Assembly: GCA_900708905.1 (NCBI GenBank)
Contig: CAADRB010000022.1
Span: forward strand, 1,706,463-1,770,462
Length of the DNA: 64,000 nt
Reading direction: 5' to 3'
From: Hymenolepis diminuta
Lineage: Eukaryota; Platyhelminthes; Cestoda; Cyclophyllidea; Hymenolepididae
The translations under genes were made by a program, and so were the position numbers. Under the pieces are notes generated by a model that saw only the letters and a program-made list of their open reading frames with translations, was not told the origin of the DNA and searched no databases. Shown piece by piece: positions 1 through 13,100 of the stretch (its first letter is position 1; every line of letters starts with the position of its first letter).

Positions 1-1142
1 CGGCTGTGATTAGCACCACGTCCTCACCCACATTCGGAACCACGCTCGGTTCTAGCGGTTGCACGAATCGCAGGGGAATGTGCTTCGTCACTTCCTCTAT
101 CGGCTTCTCAATCGGCTTCTCTTCGACCGCACCTGTTTGAATCACCACCTCGGTCACTTGGGTCGACTTCTTTAGCGTCACCTCCTCGGTTGTCGACGAC
201 TTCAATTCGCACGTCGTCACCAAGGGCTGTTGTTGTGGAGCCTCGGGTGTTTTCGCCACCGCTTGAATTGTCACGCCGGCATCTGTCTCCGGATTGTAGT
301 CGTGAATGGTGAGCTGTGATATCACGCGCTCCGGACGCGTCTCATCGAACAACGGCACGATTTCACAGCGTTGCGCAGTCTCTGGGTTGCTTATCACCCA
401 GCTTATCTCAGCTTGAGGCACCGATTCCACGGCTGTGATTAGCACCACGTCCTCACCCACATTCGGAACCACGCTCGGTTCTAACGGCTGCACAAATATC
501 ATAGCTGTTGCCTGTTTTTCTTCAAAATGTTTTTCAATTGGCATTGTCGATTTGCTTTTTGCTTTTATATTTATTGTCTCTCCTTTCATTTCCAATATGG
601 TTGTTGAGACCTGTGAAGCTCCTTTCGGTGTTTGTGCCTGTACTTTTACTTCTTTAGTTATCATTTCGGGTTTAACCATGTTTATTGTAAGTATGCTTTT
701 TGTTTGGCCCATGTCTTTTATTACATAATCGGGTGCTGTTCGTTCAATTTCAATCCCATTTATATACCATTGAAATTTGACTGGTTCATCAGATGTTACC
801 TCGCATTCAATTTCGGATGCCTGTCCTAATGTGACTTCTTTCTTTTCTGGAAGTGGCCTAATGAACTTTAACTTTGGTCTGTGTTCGAGTTTTTGCACAT
901 TTAAATTTGTTTTACACACTGAAATACCCAGTTCATTTTCAGCACGAATTATGTACTCTCCATCATCATTTTCTGTCCGAAGGTTATTTAAGAAAAGTGT
1001 ATAACGTCCGTCGGGTTTGTCCATCATAACTTCGTACTTTCTTGTCTTTGTAGGGCTCTCCACTACTGGCGGATATAATTCTACATCGTTGTGGAAATAG
1101 CGAACTTTGGGTTTCGGTTCTCCGCGTACTATACACTCGAGT
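1..1142 (-). other. Left-edge exon 39: two Ig domains plus a tandem 143-residue Ig-linker module
   Basis: The acceptor AG lies at 1144-1143. The exon completes the Ig begun in exon 38 (YIIRAEN motif), codes another Ig (FQWYING), then a divergent Ig that starts FVQPLEPSVV. A Lys/Glu/Thr linker containing KPIEKPIEE follows, and then the same FVQPLEPSVV start recurs exactly 143 codons later, as the frame leaves the window. At DNA level bases 1-68 and 430-497 differ at about three positions, then diverge. The part below about base 495 is visibly richer in GC than 500-1140. The open frame is unbroken to base 1. Confidence 0.85.
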
Positions 1143-4100
1143 CTGCAGGAAATCGTTTAAAATATACGTATTAATCTGCTCATCCTATATCCTTCTCTAT
1201 TATTTCAAATGCTCAGCAAACTTCGACGAAGCAGTAATCAAATATAAGTTGAGGCAATATTCTTCTGCCATATTCAATTTCTTAAAGAAATGTTTGAATT
1301 CTCTCTATGTAGCTAAAGAAATCTTAGTTGCTGTAAAAAGTACTAAGTCTATATCAAACACTGATCTTACTAGAGGCACAACATATATGATTGAAATTCT
1401 TTTATGTAAACAACGTACGGAATAGTTGTTTCTTCTGGTACTGTTAACTGAACAGGAGGATGGGTTTCGAAGAGAGGTGGTAGTTCTTTCACAGCTGCAG
1501 AAAAGGATTGAAAATGTTCATATAAATTACATGATTGTGCTTTAAAGTTGAAGAAAACTCTATGCTCTCTAACCTGGCATAACAACAAGCTTGGTCTTAG
1601 TGACTGCTCTTCCGAGTTTATTGAATGCTTCCACTGTGAATTCGGAGGAGTCACTTTCGAATAGCTCAACAATTTCTATACGGTGATGAGTGGGTGTCAC
1701 TTGGATTATTTGAACTTCTGGTGTTGGTGCAAATGGAGTACCGTCTCTTTTCCAGACTAGCTGTGGAGTCGGTTTTCCAATTGCTTCAATGTCCAAGGTG
1801 AGAGAAGCACCTTCTGGGAGCTGCATCACTTCCCCTGGGAAAGGAGTGATAAACTCAGGTGCCTTTTCTTCACCTAAATTTAGAAAAATATTTTAAATTT
1901 CACTTTCTAAATCCCGTGCTTTCCAAGTCCATTATATATAATTTTCCCTCAATGCTCCGTCAACTTCCACCCAACTTGGCGTTTGGGCACTTTAACCGGA
2001 CGTATGCGAATGGGTTTCGAACTCTTGATCTCTATATCGCAGTGATCCACTCCTCTCTTAAATTTTGCCATTGACTGCATGACAAATTGATAATCTCTGC
2101 TACATTTTCAGTAAACTTATTCAAAATAGTCACATGATTTGATGCACTTGAAACCGACCACAAATGATGTTTTTCAAAGCATTAAAACTGCGAACAAAGG
2201 TGACTTTGGTCCCCCCACCTAAGATAATCCGCTTTGCCCATGCGGCTTGCAAATGCCCTTTTTCCCGATTGGTTCTATTCCAGAGGCCATCATCTTGTTT
2301 ACTTAGAGAGTCAAAATAATTTAGCGCATTGATTTCCTGTGGCTTAATCTCACCCCTAGATAGTGTGAATAGCTTGTAATTAGGCTATTATGTCCGTTAA
2401 CTTAGCATCAATCAGGAATTCACCCAACTGAGAAAGGCAAGAGCAGCACATTTGCAACTCATAAACCCTAACAATATTTTGAATAGAATATGAAGGCGAT
2501 GTCTATTTGATAGGGTCCATAGTCATACGGATTTGACGCTAATGGCCTTTTTTGTACAAAAATCGACAGTAAATTATATTCGTCACAGTGGTTGATTCTC
2601 AGTTACCATGTATGCTCACTATAAGATAGCACACATATTTACCCTATTCTGACCTCTTTCTTCACCTCTGGTCTACTACTAAAAGCCCTAGAAGATCACG
2701 TGTATTTTGTCTTGTTTCTTTGAATTCAAAACAGTTCCGAGCTACAGAAAATTAGAATTTGGAATAAAAAATACACGAGTGCTTATCATCCTATCGTGAA
2801 CTGTTGATCCCTTACTCTTTATTCCAGTCTCACTAACCGCTGTACACATTTACACCTGATAAGTAAATGGCTTTTAGTTAAAGTTAAGATTAACTTACCT
2901 GTCACTTTCAATTGGACTGTCTTCTCAGTCATACCCACTGGATTGCTCACACGAACAGTGTAGTCACCAGCGTCCTCCGGTCGAGCTTTGTCAATATGCA
3001 GAGAGACTACTCCATCAGGTGCTACCATGATGTGAGTGCTTTCAGTTTGTTGAATCTCCTGTCTTTTGTGAAGCCATATAACCTCGAATACTAGAATATG
3101 AAACACAGAGGTTAAATACTTTGCCCAAACAAAACTGGCAATAAACTAAGTGTCGGTTTGCTTACCTGAAGTGCTTACTACCTGACAAGTAAACACCACT
3201 GGAGTGTTTTCTTGCACTTCAGCGTTTTTAGGACCTTGAACTATCACAGGAGACTGTGTGGGTTGTGGTTGCTGAATAGGAGCTTCTAAAATTAAACAAG
3301 GTGTATGAATTAAGTAACTTGTTCATTATTTTGTTTTATTTTGAAGACGAAAATTCAGAATTTACTTTGCACAGGCCTCAGTTGTGGAATTTTTCCCGGC
3401 GCAGGCTGAATCTTCAAGTTGGCTGTTGCCGTGACAACTGCACTGGGTTCAGCCCTGGCAATTTCTTCTGGAACATCTCCACGTAGAGCTTCAACCGTAA
3501 CTACGCCACTTTCTTCAGGTTGACACCGACGAAGTTCAAGGTGGTGTAAGAGGCCATCAAAGTAAATAAATTCTCGCGATTCCTCGGGACTTCCTTCAAT
3601 TGGTATAACAGGTTGTACGAGAATACCGTTGATGTACCAGTTAACCACAGGACGTGGTGTTCCGATGATCATTGTTGAGAATCGGGCACTGTTACCCTCA
3701 ACAATTTCAATGGACTTTGGTGGTTGGCGAATTTCTGGATAAGGAGAATCACTTGGTCTAAAGGAAAAATAGAAAATTAGATGTGAAAATCTGATACAAA
3801 TGTATTGAATCTTAATTCTTCGTTTCCTGTATATTTGAACATGAGATCAGATACTTAGGGGATCTGAACATTTGATTAATTCATATGCACAATGAGAGAG
3901 GGGAGGGGAGGAGGAACAAACTGTATGTCAATAAAGGCGCCGTCTTTATAAGAAACCTCCTCTTTTATTGAAGGATAGATTCAGAGATGTATGGATTGGT
4001 TATAATGAGATAGGGGCTTTCAGTTTCATAAAACCGACTTTTTGATCTCCTATCTACAGTATGATCTACCAGTATGTGTCAGTACGACTTAGGGGTGGTG

Positions 4101-7100
4101 TCTCGTTCAAACAGGGCTAAATAACACTCGTCAGAAAAATGATATCTAAACGGACCAGCCTAATCTTTCGCAGGACCAAATTTCCCATTTCATTTTTGGG
4201 TTGTTGCAATCTAATAGCTTATGAAACATTTTTCACATTTATATCCTATATAGTAAACAAAAGGAAATCTTGAAAGATTGGGCACGAACTTCTTTAAAAT
4301 ATTTTTAGACTACTGCACCAACCAGGATAACTTTAGGTGTTCTATTTTCCATATTTAAGAGAAGCCATGGAAATAGACAATTATGAAGAATTTTCTGTCA
4401 CTGGACTTTGTGTTCACACACCTGACTAACTAGTCAATTGGAAATTATTCATTTTAGCTTAGCTGTTGTTTCGAATAGAGGAGGAATTCAAACATACCCT
4501 GATAGAGAAGTACGCTTCTTTGGAATGAAAAGCATCTTCTGCGGTTCTTCAACTACCGGTTTGGGAACTAAAAAATGAATATTATCTTTTAATTGTATGA
4601 ACATTATTATGAGATCGTCTTTGATAAGTCTTTAGCTCTCACTTTCCACTTCCAGTTTTGTTCGACATGTTGCAGAGCCTGCAGTGCTAGAGGCAAGGCA
4701 TTGCCAAATTCCAGCGTCTTCAGGTTTGAATTCAGCAATGGACAATTGAGTGGTATTTTCAGCTAGGAGAACTTGGACACGATCTCCTAGTACTTCACTT
4801 GGAGGAATAAGTCTGCAAAGATGAGGAGATTAGATGTACTTTTATTTGAGAGTGAGCTATTCAAGATTCCTGAAACTTACTTTCCGTCCTTATGCCAAGA
4901 TACTACAGGAGCAGGAACTCCTTCAAATGTGCATTCAAGAAGGAGCGGTTGTCCAGGAGTAGCAGTAATTTTAGGAGCTGGTTTCGTAATGAATTTGGGT
5001 GGAACGTTCAGCTGCTGTAGCTTAGGCTGAACTTGTACAGGAAAAATAAGTTCCTTCACACCTGCAGAATTACTAGCAACGCATCGATATGTTCCGCTGT
5101 CTGGCATAGGTATCGGTGATTCCAACGAGAGACAATGTACTGATTCAGGAAGTTTGAGCATCTAAAGAGAAACCAGAACATTTGTTTTCAAAGTTAAACC
5201 CTGTATTCCTTTGATAAGTTGGTTCCATACTCACCTTGTGCTTGAAGTCTGGACGCACTGGTCGATCGTTAAGGAACCAAGAAACTTCCGGTTTGGGAAC
5301 ACCCTGAACCTGAACTTTAAGTTCTATTGGAACTCCTTCTTGAACAGATAGAAGACCTGGTGAGTGGATTACATTAGGTTGACCCTCCTCTGGTGAAGGG
5401 ATGGGGAATGGAGCTTGAGTGAAACTCGGGGGAATGTTCATTGGGGCTAGTGCTGGTACTTCATGAGAGGATTTTAATGGTGGATTTAGATTAACCTAAA
5501 AATATGAAGGATAGGTAGTGGTGACACATATTAAGCTAAGGCATGATATATTCCACAAGGATGAATACCTGCACAGTCGTTGAATCCTGTCCAAGTGGAT
5601 TTGTTGCGATTGAAGTGAAGGTTCCAACATCATTGGGTTTCGGTTGAGCAAAAGTGAGAACCACTGTATTATCAGGCTAATAACAGAAAAATTAAGACTT
5701 AAACTATACTGTAAATGGGGATGTAATGATAATAGCTTCTAGTCAAATACCTCCATGATTGTGTAGACTGAATTACTTGGTTGAAGAGGTTGTCCATTCT
5801 TTAGCCAAGTAACAGTGGGTTTCGGAATTCCTGAAACCTGGGCAGTGACTTTTACGGGAACATTCTCATCCAACGCAACTGTATCAGGTAGCCTGCGGAC
5901 GAAGACTGGTGGTTGACCTGCCCTTTCAGGATGCTGGAATTCAACTGTTACTGGTTGGAATCCAGTTGGTGGTCTTTCGATTTTCATTGCCAACTCAGTC
6001 ACATGATGCTGAGGTTTCTCTATCTCAATGTCCATCATAACTGGCTGGAATTTCTCCTGAACTTTCATGTCTAGTTGAGTTCTTTCGGTTGGTGCGTAAG
6101 GAACCTCTACGGTTACTGGGGCCATGGGCCTGGACAGATCGATACGAGTCAATTCCGTGTATCTAATGAAATAATAGACCCAATAATCAAGTTTAGTAAA
6201 CAATTTTCGACGCGGGAAATGTGAAACTCACTCATGGACTAGAGTCAATCGAGTGACAGATTCCACTGACCCATACTCGTTTGTTGCTCGCACCTTGTAC
6301 TCACAGAAATCTTCTTGTGAGATTGACTGAATTACAAGACGGTAGAGACCAGTGTTCGGATTCGCCTCCATGCGGTACCTGTTATCCGGATAGATTTCTA
6401 GACCACTGCGATACCAAGAGACACTTGGAGGTGGCTGCCCAGAAATTTCTGTTTCGAGTACCACTGTTTCCCCCATTTTACACGGATATGTAGAAGCGAG
6501 TCCCTTAATGACCTGCGGTCGTTGACCTCGAGGTCGGGCTACAATAGTTCAGCAAAATCTTATTAAAATTCATGCGTTTTTTAATATTAATATGATGGTT
6601 TGGTGGTTCTTACGTGGTGATGGTGGTCGAACGACATTCAGTTTCAGAGTGGTTTCTGCCTGTCCGACTGAATTCTCTGCCACGCATCGATAAGTTCCAG
6701 AGTCAGTTGGGAAGAGCTCATTAATTATCAAACGTCCAGTCATGGGAACAGGTCCATCTAAAAGAGCCTCAGGTTGAGCGACTTGTGGACCCAGCTGAGT
6801 TATTTCCCTGTCTAGAGTGGAATCCAAGGGTTGATTCTCACGATACCAGTGAAGAAATGGAAGGGGATTGCCCATAGCTTCTGTGGTGAGGGTGAGTGGA
6901 TTTCCTGATTGAACAGTAATTTCTGGTTGTAGAGGCTAAAACGATAAACAATAAAGTTTCGTCTACTAGTGCCTTAAGGGTTATGGGATACATAGTTTTG
7001 GAAAGGCTTACAATCGTGAACCAGGGCTTTTGTGGGTGAGCCCGAATTACAGGCTGAATTTCCGGTTGCACGTGTTCCACTACGATCAAAATTAGTGTAA

Positions 7101-10100
7101 ATGAATGTTAGATTCGACTTCATGACTAAATAAAAGTGAGGCATAAAATATCTTACGTCTTGGGACCACATTCAGAGTCAAAGTTGTTTCTGCACGACCG
7201 TAGGGATTTTCAGCAATGCATACAATCGTTCCAGTGTCAGATGGACTAGAACCCAGCATTTCCAACTCGCTAACCATTTTAACTGGTTCAAGCTGAATGG
7301 CAGCAACGTTCTCGAGGTAGGGACCGAATTGAGAAATCTTGAATTTCGGTCCGGTTTGGAGAGGAGTACCATTCTGGTACCAGTGGAGGAAAGGCATGGG
7401 ATTTCCCTTGGCTTCCACCGTCAAAACCATCGGAGTTCCTTCATCAACTTCACGGTGTGGAGGCAGTGGCTATAGAGAGAAATTTATACTTAGACATTCT
7501 CAATCTCGGCTACAATGATGAATATTAACATTATTTAGACTCGCATCTAAAAAACATGTGAAATTTGAAATACATTTTAGCCATCCTCTCAACACTTACT
7601 TTGATGAATTTAGGAGCTTCTGGATTAGGTAGAATAATTGGTCCTGGAGAAGGTGATGCCAAAGGAACTGAAACCTCTGTTCTTGCCACTTCCTCAAGAG
7701 GAGCTAGAGGAGATGGCATTGCAGAAGCAGGTCTCGATTCTACAAACAAAACAATATTCACATTAAGTAAATCCCACAATATAGAAAAGTTTCATAGGCT
7801 ATGATTGTATATCTCACCAAGAACAGTCACAATTCCAGAGGTAATAGCTTCTCCAGCCTCATTCTGTGCGACCACAGAATATCGACCGGTGTCAGTCACG
7901 AGTGCACGAGGAACAGTCAAGGTGTGGACACCATCAGCGAATTCCTCAACAATAAAATCGGGAGAGCTGATGATCTCGCAGCCATTAACAGTCCATTTGA
8001 CATCAGGTTTGGGATGACCGTCAACTTTAACAGTCAATCGCAGGACACCGCAACTCATCACTGCTGTATTTTCAAGACCCTTAATAAATCTAGGGGCCAT
8101 AGCTTTTGCGGTGATTGTCAAATAGGCGTAGCTCTCTGCTGTTCCAGCCACATTTGTTGCTTCACAGCGGTAAGGTCCGATATCTTCTTCATGCATCTGT
8201 GAACAAATAGACCGTTTACCATTGAATAGAATGACAAATTACGAAATGAGTCATTTGGTGTAGATGCTCCCCCATAGCCCATAGAAGGTGTAAATTTTGA
8301 AATTTTATCACCATTTCTATTCTTTCTTATCAGCCTGTCTCCTAGGGTCTATTTCACCTTAAGTGTGTCCACTTGCACATCTCATGTTAAAATTAGCGTG
8401 TTAAAGGGTCCCAATAATAAATCAGGACGATCCATGCCTATGCGTTCATCAGACAAACAGAATAGCTGTATTATTTAACAAACCAATCATATTCCGTCAT
8501 GCTTGAGTACCCGACAAATAAGAAGAGTCAATCATTTGTCTTCCCTTCTATCTCTCGCTATTTATGTATAGACACTTGTATTTCATTACATAAGGTACCC
8601 TTTAATAAACTTCTTATATACTCGAGTCATTTACAACTTTCTAGAATACTTGTCATTTTCATAAAAAGTCCGCTTCCTTGACATGTTATCCATCATAACT
8701 GTGGCAGTTTCATTAATTGATAGATCTTTCTACCGCGTGTTTTTAGAACCTGTTTTTTGGCTGAAGGACTTAGTTATCTCCCTCTCCCTTTATCTATCAA
8801 AACACCCTCATACTTGTTTGTGTTTTAAATAAGCATCCATTTAATCTTCAAACTTTTAACTTTGAATTCATTAGGGTTGATAGTTAAGTGATTCAAATAT
8901 GAACTGCCCATACCGTCACATCCTTATCAACTTCCTTTTTATAAATTTCGGTTTTCTCGTTTACTTACTATTAAGGCAACAAAAGGCCCACAAATAGTCA
9001 ATATATAATTATGATAAATGAAATATATCTAATGAAATATAATAATTACCTCCTTCAGGGTGAGTCTGACCGTTCCATCAGGACGATATTCAAGACGGAA
9101 ATCAGGTGTATCAGTTAGAGGAGTTGACTTTTTGAACCAGGAGACAACTGGAGTAGGCTTACCAGTCACAACACCCTCAAGAATAACCTGCGATCCCTCC
9201 TCAGCGACAACATTATTCAGATGCTGCACGAACTTGGGTGGAGTAGGAATTTCAACAACTAGATCGACAGGAACGTACTGAAGGATCGAAAAATGAAAAC
9301 AATTAAAAAAATGAAATGTTTTTTGGTGATTACATTTTTTAGCTACCTGAACACTGACGTCAGTTGCGTAGCTGGTTGTGAACTTTTCCTCTGGCTTTTG
9401 AACAAGTGGAACAACGTCCATAGAGTGTTCAATGTCAACTTTAGTTTCGAAACCTGGTCGCAGTTGTGGTTGGGCTGCCATTTGTCTTTCCATCTGAGTC
9501 ATGTATCGAAGCTCCGTCAACTCCCTTTCCAGCACCATTTGACGTTCAATGTTAGCCTTGGATTCAAACCCACTTTCGAGTGGAGGTCTTGCAGGAATTG
9601 CTTTCTCAGCCTCGGTTTTGTATCGAAGCTAAAGTGTATTCAATACTTATTAATAACAAGTCACTTCATCATGAAATTTAGAAAGAAGAGTAGATTAGCC
9701 ATACCTCTGTCAGTTCTTTCTCAATTTGCATCATTCGATCAATGGTTGCCTTCGATTCGTATCCGACTTCAAGTGATGGTCTTGCTGGCACAGGACGTTC
9801 AGCCTCAGTCTTGTAGCTTGGAACCATAGGCACAACTTCGATGGTACGTTTAATCTCGCCTTCGCTTGTGTAGCCAGGTTCAAGAGTCGGCTGACTAGCT
9901 ACAGATGCTTCTCGTTGTGTTCGATACATTGGAACAATCGGGGTCACTTGAATAGTCTTTTGGTGAAGTACTTCAGTCGATGTTCCAGGTTCTAACTGAG
10001 GACGAGCCCTAATCGGTGTCTCCACAAGGACTTTGAATCTCTCCTGCGACACAGTCCGGCTAAGGGGTGTAGTTACTTGAGATGTCTGGAAGGTACGATG

Positions 10101-13100
10101 AGTTTCGTAGACGGGAATCATCGGAACTACCTCAATGGGTCTCTGAAGGTCCTCGGTAGACACGTATCCTGGAGTTACACGTGGATGGCTGGTAACACGA
10201 CGTTCAATTGTTGTCTCCTGCATTGGTACAACAGGACAAACCTGCATCTTGTTCAAGACGGTTAGACTACTTGCGTGTCTAATCTGTGGACCAGGTGATG
10301 GCATCTGTTCAACTTGCCTCAAAATCTATTTAAAAAAAGAATTTACTCATTTATTTGATGGCACAAAAGTGAGCGAGACAGAAATTAAATGAACGATGCA
10401 ACTCACCTCAATCTTACTCATTGTACGTTCTGGTGGCAAGCGGAAGGTGAATTGAACAGGTGGCGTAGTGTGTCGATCATCGACGCGCAAATGAGTTGTC
10501 GATGTATATCGACGAAGTTCTGGAGGTTCAGATATTTCACGAACAATACGCTGAGTTGTTGTAGTGGCGTAAGTAGGGATCACATGGACAGAAGACGCAG
10601 GACTGATTTGTTGCCATGTTGATGTTTGTCTTGGCAAAGTCGCGTAAATCATGGGCGAACGAAGTGGAGTCACAGATCTTTGACGAGGAAGGTAGACAGT
10701 TGCGGAGCAAGTGGCTCTTCCGTATATATTCTCAGCGAGCACCTCATAATGACCTGCTGTGTCGTGACCAGGTTGAATAATGGTAAGTGTGTGAACACCC
10801 GGGGGTCTGTCAGCAGTAATATGATAACGACGATCTTCGGGTCTTATTCTTTGATTCGCATGTCGCCACTCAACCGTGGGTCGAGGAATACCCAGAACAA
10901 AGCAGTCCAGACGGGAGAGTCTTGGTGTATGAGGTTCTAAGTATATGTCCCTGAAGAAAAATGTAGCTGTGAGTAAGTAAATGTAAAAGCAAATTATTAT
11001 AACAAGTTAATTTTGAAAAAAATAACAAACCGAAGTGGTTTGCTGAAATGAGGAGGGCCCTCTTGGAATTGCGATGCGTCCAAAGATCGAGAGGCTCTAT
11101 CAATTGGCAGGATATTCACGTGGATTTCTGACTGACAGACTCCAACACGATTTGAGGCTACTGCTCTGTAAGAACCAGCATCTTGGATATTGGAATCGGT
11201 CAAATTCAGTACGGCAGTGGATCCCACTTGCGTTATCTATTTTTAAGAATAACGTGTTATTGGAAGGATGTTAAGCAATTATTAGTACTCAATTCGCGTG
11301 CAAAAAATGAAAAAAATGATATCAATAATGAGTTTCAGCGATCCAATGTTGTTCAGGCATTTTCGGATCCGTGAGTGGTCGGTCGATAAAAGGAAAAGGA
11401 ATTGCGCAAAATCAAATCAATTGAAATTTAGCGTTGGATAAGACAATTAATTTGTTTCTAATTTAAGGTAAAAGAATGCACATATCAAGAAGAAATCGGA
11501 AGTTGGAATTATCAGTAACGGGCTTAATTAAGTGCTTACTTCTACATTTGGAGATGCCTGAAGTGGAACAGAGTCTTTGTACCACGTAATGGCTGGTTCT
11601 GGGCGTCCAACAAAGCTGCATTCCAGAGTGACTCCTTCACCCTCATTGATGGTCAAATATCGCGGGAGAGCCTTGACAGCTTGAGGTGGCCTGTCCACAG
11701 ACTCATCACCACTTGAGAGTGCTAAAATTTCACAAAAGTAGTTTGATAATTCATAGGATGGAATAGGAATGTAAAATTTGGTTTAATGGGCCTACGTTCA
11801 ACGTCCATTCTGCATGAAGTTTTCGCCACTCCAACAGGGTTAGTAGCCATACAAGTGTACTCTCCATGATCGTTCAAATAAATATCACTAAACTCAATCC
11901 AGTGACTGTCACCATCTGATCGAACGGTGTAATTTGGTGTTGAGGTCAAGGGCACACCGTCTTTGAACCACTCAATTTGAGGTCGTGGTCTCCCAAGAAC
12001 TCGGCATTGAAGGCGTACCATCTGACCTTCTGTTGCTGCGGCATTGTGAAGTGGTTGGGTAAATTGAGGCGGCAATTGGCCTGGAGAGAAGGTCCGTTTA
12101 TGGCAGATTAGATCTCGTCTATGCCTTTGAGGAGAAAAAATCGGTTACAAGTTAAGTAAGCAATGGAAGAATGTTTGAAATCTAGCTTAGCTTACTCAGT
12201 TCTGTAGATTCCGGTGAATTGAGGAGGGACAGAAGTTGCCCTCCATGACGATCTTCGTTCACTTGCGACAGGAGAATAGACTTGATATGGCGATACTCTG
12301 TCTAGGGACTCTGGCCTAGCTGGCGTGAAAGTACGTCTAGATGGAGATCTCCAACCTTCCTGAAGTGGTGATTGTGGAGGTGGTCTACGACTTGGTGACA
12401 CTGAAGCTGCATCAATCAAATCTTCAATGTTCAGAGGTCTATCCACGCGACGTCGCAAATCAACGCGGCAGGAAGTACTCGCTTCACCAGCTGGGTTTCG
12501 CAGCAAGCAAGTGTACTCACCAACATCTTGTGAATAAACTGCTGGTAGTTTCAGAGTTGCTTTGTCTCCGACAATGTTTGAAATAGCTGCACTTGGTGAC
12601 GATTCAAGGGGTTGGTTGTTGATCAACCATTCAACTCTGATTGGAGGAGTACCCTGCAAGAACATCCGAACGTTAGTCACTACTTACATTTTATAAGTAG
12701 CGTAGTTTTATAAATGAATTAACCTTAAATTGTACTCGAAGTTCACATGAATTTCCCTCTGAAATTTGTTTATCTGATAGAGGATAGACAATTCTCGGAG
12801 GTTCCATAGGATTGACATGGAGTTGGCATGTTGTGACAGCCTCTCCCCGATCATTTCTTGCTCTACAGGTGTAGTTTCCATCGTGAACAGGTGTGCTTGC
12901 TTTGCGGATCTTAATAGCACAAGACCCATTAACTTCAAACACGATGTATTCAGGATTGTTATCAATGCTGACGCCGTCTTTAAACCAAGAGATCTGCGGT
13001 ATTGGCTGGCCGGTTGCTTGACATTCAAGCATCACCGGCTCATTTTCATTGACATCGGTCGATCGTAGTGGTCTAATGGAAAAAAATTACCCACCAATCA

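Larger units (their letters stand above)
1419..9277 (-). other. Second Ig block (exons 21-38), about eleven complete I-set domains
   Basis: Domains are recognised by WFKKS, WTVNG, WYQNG, WYREN, WYRSG, WLKNG, WFLND, WHKDG, WYING, WLHKR and WKRDG in strand C, paired with strand-F motifs such as YRCEATN, YSVVAQN, VCIAENP, YRCVAEN, YKVRATN, YRCVASN, WQCLASS and YTVRVSN. The domains in exons 24 (7469-7157) and 26 (6935-6614) share the run GNPxPFLHWY and a similar insertion, so they look like a tandem duplicate. Exon 25 (7079-7012) is only 68 nt and codes a linker. Exon 28 (6162-5751) starts with a linker of about 70 residues carrying repeated QPV and EIEKP-type motifs before its Ig domain. Exon 38 (1494-1419) holds the start of the next domain. 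Confidence 0.84.

Noticed and set aside
9293..9829. 178-codon plus frame
   Set aside because: Antisense shadow across exons 19-20 of the giant gene, whose splice sites and repeats explain the sequence.
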